Part shown: piece by piece, positions 35,201-44,233 of the stretch
Position numbering within the stretch: the stretch's first letter is position 1
Layout: each line of letters opens with the position of its first letter
Assembly: GCF_018873765.1 (NCBI RefSeq)
Contig: NC_057922.1
Location: 17,311,563 to 17,375,562, forward strand
Source of the DNA: Telopea speciosissima
Lineage: Eukaryota; Streptophyta; Magnoliopsida; Proteales; Proteaceae
Direction of reading: 5' to 3'
DNA length: 64,000 nucleotides
The notes under the pieces: model-generated
Told to the model about the DNA's origin: nothing
The model's input: only the letters and a program-made list of their open reading frames with translations
Databases searched by the model: none
Position numbers and translations under genes: made by a program

Positions 35201-36769
35201 GCTACTTCAATTTTTTAAATACTTTTCATCATTTTATGTCCAACTAGATGGAGTCATTGAGTTTCTTTGGTTTCGTGTTTCTGGCCCTCTTCTTGTTTAT
35301 TGTTGTTGCATCATTATCTATGCTGTTTTCTTTTGAAAGACATTTTGGATTCAATTCGTGCATTCGTTTTTAATACAGCAAGTGAGGCAGTAAACAGCGT
35401 CAGTTGTCCATTCATGGTACGTCGGCTTAATGAGAATGATGTACTTTTGACCTCAATTTCAACCCAAGGTATATCATTTATCTTCTCCTCTGCTTTCCCC
35501 CTCCTGAAACTTTTATGACATTCGAACTGCATGTGGTCAAATTTTAGTAAAGAACGTGGGAATAGTTGTGTTCTGAAAACCTTCCCCATCTACCCTCACC
35601 ATGATAATGTGATTGAACCATCAGCAGCAAGCAAAATATAATGGCAAGCACAACTAATAATAGCAGTTTCATTAGAGTTACAAAAGCTTAATTTGAACCA
35701 TTACATTTATGGGTTGGCTGCCTTTATTTCCTTCAACTTTTGCCATTCCTATGATTTTGATCCCTTCATGTTTTCATACTGCTTGAGTGAGCATTAGTAA
35801 ATTGTAAAAGTCTTCCGTGGTGTCTCGCCTAACAGCAATCATTGTGGAATCTTCTGCCTCATGGTGAAACACTGAAGCCCGTATCCTTACCTCCATCTTC
35901 CTGGTCTGAACCTCAAATTGTTACATTCTGATAATATACGACGATACCAAAAGGAGGAAGACTACGAATCTTCATATTCTATTAGGGGAAGAGAACGCTA
36001 TCTGGTCGTGTGCGTTATGCGGCCCCCCGTGCCCAGACACTAGGCCGTGTGAAAAGACCGCCGTGCCCCTATGGAAATCCCTTGGGGTGTGGTGGTCATT
36101 TCACGTGGCCCTGTGTTTGGGTGCAGGAGCCGCACACCGCACACAACCAGGTAAGTTACATTCAGCCAGGTACTAACCCAGAATGCATTTACCAAAAAAA
36201 AAAAAAAAGACCCAGAATGCAGAACCTGTGCACCTTTGTATTGGACTGACAACTCTACCTTGCACCTATTTTTGTATAGGGACGCTGTTCTTTGTGCCAC
36301 AGCAGCGCAGCCTGCGCCCAGGCACATGGGGGTGGGTGCAATGACCGACCACCCTGTCCCCCTGCACAGGCTGCCCACGTGCCTGGGCGCAGGCTGCGCT
36401 GCGGCATAGAGAACATTCTCCCTTTTGTATATTATCTGTGGCTGTATATCTATTTTTTGGAAGGAGAACGAAAAAATGCTAGTAAAATGGAGAATTGTCT
36501 GGAGAAAGCGACATGTTTAACTCTTGAAATTTTGTCACTTTTTTTTATGTCATTTAACTGGGATTCATTCTTTATTTTTAGATCTTGAACCTCCTTACCC
36601 AAGGCCAAAAACATCTGCAAGGACAGCCCAGAGGCTGATTGCTCAGGGAATTGGACAGAAGCTGCCAACAACCTTCAGATCCAGTGATTTGAAGAAACAA
36701 GAGGAAGACAGAAGGAATCGTATAGTCACAAGGCAAACTTTGAGGGACGAGGCCTGGGGTGCTGACTAG
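19312..36769 (+). CDS. Plant R3HCC1L-like protein (TPR-like N-terminus, RRM-like centre)
   Basis: Six coding exons join in frame: 19312-19577, 19673-19788, 22815-23078, 24558-24719, 35379-35468, 36582-36769 (361 aa). All introns are GT-AG and all phases agree. Residues 1-85 (MEGESNWSVAVEDLVDGG...) look like a TPR-type helical pair; the middle is acidic and basic, with PKRRGRGEFLYRK. NHVLVLDGFPPSTKT starts an RRM-like fold, continued by VALAVFRNPSIASEA across the 10.7-kb intron, then CPFMVRRL. A conserved tail has PRPKTSARTAQRLIAQG and DEAWGAD. This layout matches plant proteins annotated 'coiled-coil domain-containing protein R3HCC1L'; molecular function is not established, RNA binding is inferred from the fold. 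The ATG at 19312 is the first in frame with a good context. The gene spans 17.5 kb mainly because of TE-filled introns. Confidence 0.85.
20252..20292. repeat. (AAAT)n microsatellite
   Basis: Nine to ten AAAT units inside intron 2. Confidence 0.9.
22192..22316. repeat. CGCCTTGG-type degenerate palindromic repeat patch
   Basis: Repeated CGCCTTGG / CCAGGCTCCTTGG words in about 125 bp. The texture resembles the subterminal arrays of the hAT-type elements in this window, but with a different word and no identifiable target duplication. Confidence 0.45.
24990..25141. mobile_element. Hairpin MITE family H (152 bp), 9-bp target duplication
   Basis: Near-perfect foldback: the left arm runs GAGTCCAGCTCACGTTCACA... 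through GAGAACGGCTCCCAGCTGTT, and the right arm is its complement. CAGACAGAC is duplicated exactly at 24981-24989 and 25142-25150. A related copy lies at 48099-48215. Confidence 0.8.
25980..28167 (-). mobile_element. 2.2-kb hAT-type element with perfect 8-bp target duplication
   Basis: Left end CAAGGTTTAATATTTCGCGA and inverted right end CATGGTATAAAATCTCGCGA match at 21 of the first 27 positions. TGAGGTGG is duplicated exactly at 25972-25979 and 28168-28175. Both ends carry palindromic CGATATATCG / CGAGATATC arrays (about 25993-26090 and 28000-28155). The interior has a spliced-looking minus-strand coding remnant (separate entry) but none of the BED, DUF659 or dimerisation domains, so it needs a transposase from elsewhere. 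Confidence 0.8.
26519..27160 (-). pseudogene. Coding remnant inside the hAT derivative: Gly/Ser/Tyr/Pro-rich tail
   Basis: An open minus-strand frame, 213 codons if read from a TTG at 27160. It has no clear ATG of its own, but in another frame an ATG at about 27093 begins a basic stretch (MADRDRQRAKGKRKVGE...) just after an acceptor-like TTACATTGCAG. The rest is low complexity: GYGYGSSSYGQ, YDYQSQSQG and PSGPSYQPHQPYMQPMP. Plant DUF659-type hAT transposases often end in such Tyr/Ser/Gln-rich tails, so this may be an internal-deletion derivative keeping start and tail. That origin is inference; a captured host exon is the alternative. Confidence 0.5.
28331..28524 (-). repeat. 3' LTR of the copia element
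   Basis: 194 bp, TG...CA ends; a TTATAAATA TATA-like motif lies inside on the minus strand. The polypurine tract sits at about 28525-28540. Confidence 0.95.
28532..33029 (-). pseudogene. Copia gag-pol coding region, disabled
   Basis: Gag starts at the ATG at 33029 (upstream frame continues only from a TTG) and ends in a CCHC knuckle (CEHCHKPYHTKERC). Protease WIIDSGATDHM is near 31950. The zinc-binding HSRLGH...CETC region is near 31490-31390. Integrase shows HSDVWGP, LRSDIGTEY and DTPAQNGVAERKNR. Reverse transcriptase shows the YVDD box near 29475 and KQSPRA just before a stop. RNase H contains TDADWAG and SSAEAEFRA. Breaks: a frameshift near 32095-32135; a 26-bp tandem duplication at 31337-31388; stops at 30350-30352, 29585-29587 and 29189-29191. 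One intact copia polyprotein is normally a single frame of about 1,300-1,500 codons. Confidence 0.92.
31337..31388. repeat. 26-bp tandem duplication breaking the copia pol frame
   Basis: The 26-mer starting TCTTTTATTTGAAATAAG is present twice back to back (31337-31362 and 31363-31388). Since 26 is not a multiple of three it shifts the frame between the integrase zinc region and its catalytic core. Confidence 0.95.
33699..33892 (-). repeat. 5' LTR of the copia element
   Basis: 194 bp, 190 identical to the other LTR. The adjacent primer-binding site is at 33687-33698 (GCTCTGATACCA on the plus strand). Confidence 0.95.
34390..34980 (+). mobile_element. Possible solo LTR
   Basis: A run with an LTR-like plan: a short hairpin at the start (CTGTTCATGCGAACAG), TAGTTTCCTATTTGAGTTGTAATCC, a TATA-like TTATTATAAATACATG near 34622, and a purine-rich stretch GAAGAAAAAAGAACT. 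Boundaries and target duplication could not be fixed. Confidence 0.35.
35340..35378 (+). other. Possible in-frame exon extension (alternative 3' splice site)
   Basis: TTCTTTTGAAAG ends at 35339 and would add exactly 13 codons (DILDSIRAFVFNT) before the preferred acceptor at 35378. The downstream acceptor gives the better continuation of the RRM-like strand (FRNPSIASEA). Confidence 0.4.
36001..36151. mobile_element. Foldback element family G
   Basis: TCTGGTCGTGTGCGTTATGCGG pairs with the inverted CCGCACACCGCACACAACCAGG about 130 bp later. Elements with a similar texture (a middle 'GTGGTCATT') lie near 37395-37555, 39880-40025 and 45247-45395. No target duplication was fixed. It sits in intron 5. 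Confidence 0.55.
36279..36422. mobile_element. GC-rich hairpin MITE, copy 3 (144 bp)
   Basis: Long inverted arms: CACAGCAGCGCAGCCTGCGC against GCGCAGGCTGCGCTGCGG. Ends are GGGACGCTGTTCTTTGTGCC and GGCATAGAGAACATTCTCCC. TTTTGTATA is duplicated exactly at 36270-36278 and 36423-36431. It lies in intron 5 of the R3HCC1L-like gene. Confidence 0.85.
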
Positions 36770-38279
36770 AAGCACTATTTTGTGTTCCATATCTTAGTTC
36801 TTTATTGATTTTTTTGTTCTTTACCAGTTCGATTTGATTAACATACTTGTGTATGTAGTTAGACATAATTTTCTTAAGAGGAATAGGAAATTGGTTCACG
36901 TGACAGAAAATTCATTTTTGTGATGCCAAAATATAAATCATATTGACTGCAGCAATCGAAACATGATTCTACTAGACTTCTTCCCACCTCTGACTGGTGT
37001 ATTGTTGATGACCATGTTTGATCAATTAGCTAGCATTAACCAAGCTGAGGCTGCGTTTTTCCAGAAACAGAAAAAAAAATTTTAAAAATCGAGCTGTCTT
37101 GCTTATTACGGTCTTAAGGCTTCTATACATTGAATGTAGGGGAAAGATTTTATATTGGTAGCTTTATAGCATACCAATTAAGAAGCAGTCATTTTTGAAT
37201 ACGAAATTTAGATCTAACTACTTCTAGTCGCTCTACCGAAACAGTGCGACGTGCCTTGGAAGTAGTAGTAGTAGTTACTAGTTAGATCTAAATTTCTATG
37301 AAAACATGAGGACAACGGAAAAGGAAGGCATGGGAAAGTAAATAAACTTGAGAATGTCACTTCGGAGATTTTTTTTTTTTTGTTGGGTAGAAATTAATTT
37401 ATGGTAAAGAGAATGCCACTCAGTCATGTAGAACTCTGCCGCTACATCTCCTTGGAACCCTAGAAATTACCACGGGTGTAGTGGTCATTCACGTGCCCTT
37501 GTATCAAGACATAGGAGCAGCGAGTCTGTCACGATCGGGTGGTGATCTTTCTCCTTTAATTTATTTATGAGGAGTTTTTTTGTCCAAGAGTGTGGCCTAC
37601 ATCAACACTCGCATGTGTCTATCTCTCTCCTCCTTCATACAAGGGGTCTGAAACTCAGAACTGTCTTTTCTTATGGGGAGGAGAGAGATAAAGTCATGGG
37701 AGTACTTGCATACGCCACACTCTCCGAACAGAGTCATTTTTCCTTTTATTTATTGCTATGTGAGAAACTCTTAGTTATTGGATTACACGGTTTGACGGAT
37801 ATCACCTTCCTGGTTAGGGAGTCAACTACCTTTTTAATCTGCCCAAGAATATGTTATTGGAACTTACAATCATCATAAAATAGTAAAGGACAATCATAAC
37901 AAGCAGTGAACCAGAAAGACCCTTAACCATGAAATATTGAAGTACTATCCTAACAAGTACTTGAACCAGAAAAATGCAATCATTCATCATGGTTGAAAAC
38001 AATGTCATTGAAAACCCAACCCACATTCCTCCTCCAGAACAGGATTGCTTTAAATATAGACATCAAAAGCAGAATACTCTGGGAAAACTCAAATTTTTTT
38101 TGTTAGAAGACCTAATAATTGCAATTTAGGATGAGAATGTACCCGATTATAATGGCCGAAATCGAACAGAAAATAGTGTGTGGGGAAGCCGAAAGAGGGA
38201 AGGATAGGTAGAAGTTTCTGCAAAGACACAGAGAACGAGAGAGAGAGATCCCTCTATTGCGGAGCTGCCAATACTGCAA
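36770..38279. other. Intergenic DNA
   Basis: 3' flank of the R3HCC1L-like gene. ATTTAGATCTAACTA (37205-37219) recurs inverted at 37281-37295 (TAGTTAGATCTAAAT), a 15-bp stem enclosing GTAGTAGTAGTA. A family G-like foldback remnant lies near 37395-37555. No exon is seen. Confidence 0.45.
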
Positions 38280-38392
38280 CGTGCATCCCAGACACAGCAA
38301 GACGGCAAAATGACCACCTTATTCTTACCTGGGTATCTTGCCCGCGCAAAGGTAAGGAAGTCTTTTTCACCTTGCTGTGTTTGGGATGCACG
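38280..38392. mobile_element. Short hairpin element (113 bp)
   Basis: CGTGCATCCCAGACACAGCA at the left pairs with the inverted TGCTGTGTTTGGGATGCACG at the right (one mismatch). No convincing target duplication was seen. Confidence 0.6.
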
Positions 38393-38407
38393 GAAGTAGA
38401 GGATCTA

Positions 38408-38410
<3 letters not shown>

Positions 38411-38455
<45 letters not shown>
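38411..38455. repeat. (GA)n microsatellite
   Basis: About 22 GA units. Confidence 0.95.
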
Positions 38456-38459
<4 letters not shown>

Positions 38460-40452
38460 GTGGAATCAATAGGAACAAAGTCTGAAAGTGTAGTAATATG
38501 CAACACCAAAGGAATATAAGACTTATCTCTTATGTGGCCGCTTTGCACCGTTCTTGCACCATTGTTTAATATTCGATTTTTAAATGATAAAAACACTTAT
38601 CATTATCGTTGAAACTGGTTTTGAAAATCATTTTACTAATAAAAAACTTGTGAAGGTAGTTTAGTCTTTTTCTCTTAAACTGAATTTTCCCGAGAGAGAG
38701 AGATATTGTGAGTATAGTTATCTTGGAGTCATCATCATCTGAGGGTGACAAAATGAGATATTTACACATCCCTAAGATATATTGGCATTGATCCTATCCA
38801 AGCTATATTCCTCGTAGAACTATGAAAGGCTATTAAACTCTCATGTGTGTGTACACGTGCTTTGAGAAGTGGTAAAACTGAAAAATCAGAATCTTTTTTT
38901 TCGTGCTTTGAGAAGTGGTAAAACTAAAAAATTAGACTTTATTTTTTTTAAATGTTTTTTGGTAGAAGAAAAATCAGATTCTAGCGTCCACATATAGGGG
39001 CAATGTAATCTAATTAGGGGCCTAGATTAGATTATTAAACCTCTACCACCCCTGAAATAAATAGTTTATATGGAAAAACTGGTTTTAACTATTCAACCTC
39101 AATAAGTTTATCAAAAGGCCTATTTCGTTGTGCCAAGTACAATGGTTATGTTTCAAATTTTTATGGGTATTTTTTAGTATTTATACATTAAAGGGGATTT
39201 TCAGTCAATTTAGGCATACTACTTCTTTTACGACCTTTTGAGATAGTTTTATTCTATCATTTTAGCTTCAGTAAGTGTTTCTAGATCTATTTGCTTATTC
39301 TGAATTTTTCTATTTTTGAATCATTTTAATTTAGGCCTTTTAAGATCAATAGGATCTATACTTAGATGTTATGATGTCAGTATAGAATACTTTCAATTTA
39401 TTTGAATTATTTTTCCTTTTTATTCATTAATAGGGATATTTTATACATTTTAAGTAAAATGATGTTAACATCTTACTTCTAATTTAGTTATTTTTTTCTC
39501 TGATAAATAGTAACTTAGGTTACCTTGTAAGTTTTTCATGCTGTTCATGTATACTAACTTTGTTTTGTAGCGCATATACTAGAGTTATGTCGTCATCTTC
39601 CCCTTTATTAAATTTTTTTATGTACATTGTTTTTTATTTATTTGGTTTCATAAGTTAGAGAGCGATACATTATAGTTTTAAAATGTTTATTATCTCTAGT
39701 CCATAACTTGACTCTTACCCAGTCTCACATTTGTATCAATTTGAATGAAATTGTATATACTTATTGTGAGATTTAGACTCTAATATATGTGGTAGTTCTT
39801 TATTCGTTCTCTGAAATAGAGGACAGGTAAAAGTACCATCTTATAAAAAATCTTATTTCTTGGGGCGTTGTTTTCTAGATGGGATGCAGGAGCCACACCG
39901 AGTGTGCCAGTCAATGAAAACGCATGCGATGGTACAAAAGGGTGTAGAATTTTAGCTATACATGGGGGCATGGCGGTCATTCCAACTCCTATTGTGCGTG
40001 GATCTACCCTTATTTTGCACATGGGTTTTACCAATTGAAGTAGATTGTCTATGGTTTCAAACTGATTTTTTTTATTTAAATGGCCACCACCAGTAAGTAC
40101 TCTAGCGACCCATTAGATCAAACAACGTTTCCAACAAGTCAATTTTAATGCCACCTTTGCAGCATGTGGATCTACCATGAAAAAAGTGTAAAAATTCGTG
40201 GCTTTATTACATTTTCTGTGGTTTGACCACAGAAACAAGATTCAATAATTTTAAAATTGTTGAAACAAAGACCAACCCTCCTACGGCAAAGCATCTTTAT
40301 GGAATTTTCTTCTATTCCTCTCTTTCTCCTTTGAAATCCATTCCATAAATTAGCCGCTTTCTCTTACCAAATGCAGCTGCTTACACACAACTCCTCCTCA
40401 CTTCTCTCTCTTCATAAACTTGTATCATTCTTTGGTGGTTTTATTTCAATTC
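38456..40452. other. Intergenic DNA upstream of the first U-box gene
   Basis: AT-rich with no exon. A sequence with GGGGGCATGGCGGTCATTCC near 39962-39985 resembles the middle of family G foldbacks. The last 150 bp are C/T-rich leader-like sequence; a TATA box is not clear. Confidence 0.4.
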
Positions 40453-41640
40453 ATGGATGAGATAGAAATTCCTCAATATTTCATCTGCCCCATATCCCTT
40501 CAGATCATGAAAGACCCAGTAACAGCCATCACCGGCATCACATACGATTACGAGAGCATCAAACAATGGTTGTCCTCCGACAACAACACCACTTGCCCAG
40601 TCACCAAACAGTCCCTTCAGCTAGATTCTTCTTTAACCCCTAACCATACTCTCCGGCGACTAATCCAATCTTGGTACACCTCTATCCCTCCCCCAAAACC
40701 ACCTCTCAACAAAAACCAAATCTTTAAACTCATTCAAGACCTTTGGGTTCCTCACCTACAACTCAAATCCCTTCAGAAGTTAGAGTCCTTAGCTTCTGAA
40801 AAAGAAACCAACAGGAAATTCATGGTAGAAACTGGTGTAGGTAAGGCCATGGTTTCTTTAATCGTAAGGTGCTTTAAAGAAACCCAAACAGATGGAATCC
40901 AAGGAGCTCTCAATGTAATCCTTTGTTTGCGGATCCCTAATGATGAAGCAAAGCTTATTCTCACAGAAAACTGTGATTTCATAGATTCTATCACATGGGT
41001 TTTGAAGCAAGAGATAGATAAAGCAGTGAAGACAAAAGCAGTCATTGTTTTGAAAGCTTTCATTGAAGCTGCAAGTGCTAATCTATTGGATCGGTTAAAA
41101 CCCGAATTCTTTCAAGTTTTGATTAGGGTTTTGAGAGATGGGATCTCTAAAGAAGCCACCAAAGCTACCTTGCATGTCTTACTAGAAGCTTGTCTATTGG
41201 GAAGAAATAGAGTTAAAATCATTGAAGCAAGTGCAGTTTCGGAGCTAATCGAGCTAGAGCTTACCATGCCTGAGAAGAGGACCACAGAGTTGATCTTGGG
41301 TGTGTTGGATTATCTATGTTCATGTGCAGATGGAAGAGCCCAATTTCTAGCTCACTCTGCAGGGATTGCCATGGTAACAAAGAGGATTCTAAGAGTTTCG
41401 CCGGCCGCCAATGAATCGTCGGTGAGAATTCTCGCATCGATCTCGAAATTCTCAGCTACTAATGAAGTTCTCAATGAGATGTTAAGAGTGGGAGCTGTGT
41501 CAAAGATTTGCATGGTTCTTCAGGCTGAGTGTGAAGTGAACGTGAAGGATACGGCAAGAGGGATACTTAAGTTGCATTCTAAGGTATGGAACAATTCTCC
41601 TTGCATTGCTGTTTATCTGTTAACAAGGTATCCTATGTAA
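40453..41640 (+). CDS. U-box/ARM E3 ubiquitin ligase, PUB22/23/24 type (copy 1)
   Basis: Single-exon gene, 395 aa, starting at the ATG at 40453 (MDEIEIPQYFICPIS); the open frame upstream has no ATG. U-box about residues 6-75: ICPISLQIMKDPV, GITYDYESIKQW, CPVTKQ, LTPNHTLRRLIQSW. The rest is helical, ARM-repeat-like, and the end (VWNNSPCIAVYLLTRYP) is the conserved tail of the family. Such proteins take ubiquitin from an E2 and transfer it to substrates. Arabidopsis PUB22/23/24 damp pattern-triggered immunity (target Exo70B2) and PUB22/23 act in drought and ABA responses. Length fits (PUB22 is about 435 aa). It is more diverged than the two minus-strand copies downstream. AATAAA at 41653-41658 may be its polyadenylation signal. 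Confidence 0.93.
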   Translation: MDEIEIPQYFICPISLQIMKDPVTAITGITYDYESIKQWLSSDNNTTCPVTKQSLQLDSSLTPNHTLRRLIQSWYTSIPPPKPPLNKNQIFKLIQDLWVPHLQLKSLQKLESLASEKETNRKFMVETGVGKAMVSLIVRCFKETQTDGIQGALNVILCLRIPNDEAKLILTENCDFIDSITWVLKQEIDKAVKTKAVIVLKAFIEAASANLLDRLKPEFFQVLIRVLRDGISKEATKATLHVLLEACLLGRNRVKIIEASAVSELIELELTMPEKRTTELILGVLDYLCSCADGRAQFLAHSAGIAMVTKRILRVSPAANESSVRILASISKFSATNEVLNEMLRVGAVSKICMVLQAECEVNVKDTARGILKLHSKVWNNSPCIAVYLLTRYPM

Positions 41641-41870
41641 CTTATTTATCGAAATAAAAATCATGGTTAATTAAGATTTCGGAAATAGTTTTTGTTTTTG
41701 TTTACAAGATTTTGTGGCAATTTTCTATGTAAATGATAAATTTGGAAAAGTTTTGAAGGGGACGAGATCAAGAAAATTTTGATCTCCTTTATTACACAAA
41801 ATTGGATTATTCTTTATCTGTTATTGGTTTATATTTTCGTAAAATGGTATTGGAGTGCTCTTCCAGTAAG

Positions 41871-42430
41871 GGTGTCAATTTTGGACCAGAATTAGAATCA
41901 GAACCAACTCACCCAATAGTTTATTGATCCGGTTCCAAATCTACCGATAAGTTATTGGTCCGGTTTCGGATCTACCAATTAAGAATTGGTGGAATCGAAA
42001 CAAATTCACATCCTAATCCTATATATTACATATAATTTTCAAGACTCAAGATCATGAGAACTAAGGTCAAACCCTTAAGTTTTTTAGTCTTTCAATTTTG
42101 GCTAGTACCACTTGTCTCATATACTATTTTACCAAATATTTGGCTACAAATTTAAAGGTCCATTTGGGAATATGAAGCATATCTAATCTGACTGAAATTA
42201 GTGCCTTATTATAATATTATTAAATATATATAGCATATGTTAGGGGATTTTTTTAAAAAAATTTTGGACAACTTGGAAGGAATCAGAACCTGCACACCCA
42301 TTAGTTAATGGTCTTGGATCCAAGTTTGGAATCAATTAGCTTATTGGTCCGGTTCTGGTCCTAACCCTTTAGGGTTGGAACCGTTAAGTAACCAGACCGA
42401 TAGCCCAGAACCGGACCAATTGACACCCCT
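41871..42430. mobile_element. MITE-like element with GGTGTCAATT inverted ends
   Basis: Left AGGGTGTCAATTTTGGACC and right GGACCAATTGACACCCCT are inverted relatives. The interior is full of 'TTATTGGTCCGGTTC' / 'GAACCGGACC' words. No target duplication was found, so the exact ends are uncertain. Confidence 0.5.
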
Positions 42431-43085
42431 ATTTTCCCGTCCTATGGAAATGAGAATTACGATTGCATCCAATAATGACTAATTTATAGGTAAAATAAGG
42501 GCCAATTTCTTGGACCTATCAGATAAGAAACAAAATTATAAACAAATAAATTTACAAGAAAAATAAGTATAAAAATAAATCAAACCTATTCGTTTTGTAA
42601 TTAATTTTTTTTTTTTTTATCTCGTAGATCTAGCCAATTTCCCAATAAAAAAGGTAAAGTTATTTGTACTGGAGGTAGTTACGAAATATTTGTGTAACTT
42701 ATTTTCTTTGCCCATCCTCGTTTAGAAAAAGTTATTTTTGTAATTTTCTTGCCCTTCACCTCTCTTGCTATCGTTGTTGCCATGATTTCGACATGGAGAT
42801 GAGTGAAGAGTTGGCTTGCTGGCATGAACTAGCAGTGGGTCTTGGAAGTGAGTATCCCTACTGAAATATCAAAAGAGGATTGCTCTAGTAGAGTGATGAC
42901 TTCTTCAGAGTTCTTGCAAAGTAGAACCATCCAATACCAACATGAGATAGATCTTCCAAAGAACAAGGCTTCTTCCCAATAAGCCAATTCAGTTGGACCC
43001 CTGCAGATCCATTCTTTTTCTATTCAAAGATCAGCCCTTTGTTTCTGTGTTTTCACATCGAGAATTCTTTGTAGATGAAAAGATG
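42431..43085. other. Intergenic DNA, perhaps copia remnant at its right end
   Basis: No exon. 42840-43085 may belong to the truncated copia element that follows, but no domain could be read. Confidence 0.35.
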
Positions 43086-43420
43086 TCAAAGGGGTCTGTT
43101 AATTCTCAAACAATGGTTCATCAAGAATATGCAAGAAAATCGTTGTTCCAAAATTTTTCCCAACTTAGTAGCAATAGTTTCATTTAATATCCTATACTTT
43201 ATCTCATCTTCAAGACACAAGTGGATGGTGCTTACCATTTTCTTCTTCAGCTCGTTCCAATCCTCAATTGATATCATTTTTGGCTTCTCTCCGATCAGCA
43301 GTACGTCTAATCGAGCCTTGCTACACCAAGACGTTCTTGATTGTGCACTGTCACAACCAATATTATTCTTGTCGTCAAATTTCTCCACCTCAAACTTTGT
43401 TGATCCTACCATCTTATTAA
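43086..43420 (-). pseudogene. Copia gag fragment
   Basis: The minus-strand frame begins KFEVEKFDDKNNI (near 43400) and continues with MISIEDWNELKKKMVSTIHL and CLEDEIKY. This matches the N-terminal part of Tnt1/Tork-type copia gag (UBN2 domain). It breaks off after about 100 codons and no protease or pol follows. Confidence 0.75.
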
Positions 43421-43518
43421 TCTTAAATCAATTTATTTTGAAAGACCGTATGGGTCCACTGTCTACTAGGACCGCCAACTTCAATCTTGATCATCATCCA
43501 TAAACTCTGATACCACTT

Positions 43519-44233
43519 TGTTGGAAAAATAATGTTTTGTTTCCGATGTGAGCAACGAATGAATTTGTGTAAAATGCATAAAACCTATATAACCTACAAA
43601 ATTATGTACAATACGCAAATATGTGTGTGCAAGAACAACTGACTCATGAAATAAAGCAAGCATGCACGCAAGAGACAAGAGATTTATGTGATTCCACAAT
43701 ACCACTTACACCCACAAAGTGAGATCTAATAATCTTCCACTAACAACATGAGAAGAGATAGAATCCTATCATTGCAATTTGATTTTCAGACGTTAGTCCC
43801 TTGCACACCCCTGTCTCTTCTCCTGTCTCACTTGATATCACTCAGTCACTTTTTGTCTCTCTATCTTGGTGTCTCAGGACTCTTGGCTTCACACTCTCTT
43901 TCACATTGGTAGATACATCCCTATTTTTTATAGATTCCTCATCTTCCACACCTTGGAAGACTGTCTTGAAGACTCCACTTCCTTGGAAGAGCCTACTCTC
44001 TTAGAAGACTCTTCATCTTCAACTCTTCTGGAAGTCTGTGCTTTTTTGAAAACTCCATTACTTGGAAACCTCTACACTCTTCCACTTTCTTAAAAGGCTT
44101 AATTAATTTCCTTGAAGACTTCACCTACTTAAAGCGTCCACACCTTCCGTATTAGAAAACCCTAATGGACAATCTAATTACATCGTTGAACCAAACCATC
44201 AACTAGTCTGGATAAAAGACACCAAACCCAACA
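43519..44233 (-). mobile_element. LTR (715 bp) of a truncated copia element
   Basis: TGTTGG...CCAACA-type ends: plus strand starts TGTTGGAAAAATAATG and ends AACCCAACA. The complement of TGGTATCAGAG sits at 43505-43515, the usual copia primer site next to a 5' LTR. Between about 43950 and 44120 are imperfect repeats of 'TTGGAAGACT'. The other LTR is missing, so there is no target duplication. Confidence 0.75.

Larger units (their letters stand above)
24720..35378 (+). other. Intron 4 of the R3HCC1L-like gene (10.7 kb, TE nest)
   Basis: Donor ATTG|GTAATA; acceptor TTTTTAATACAG at 35378. It carries a hairpin MITE (24990-25141), a 2.2-kb hAT derivative (25980-28167), a full antisense copia element (28331-33892) and probable LTR-like debris at about 34390-34980. 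An alternative acceptor at 35339 would keep the frame. Confidence 0.8.

Noticed and set aside
35267..35518. Exon 5 of the R3HCC1L-like gene starting as far up as the open frame allows
   Set aside because: Only AG sites at 35339 and 35378 give the right phase, and the latter gives the better protein continuation.
43086..43503. Independent gene on either strand at the copia remnant
   Set aside because: The minus frame is recognisable gag next to a primer site and LTR; the plus frame is its shadow.
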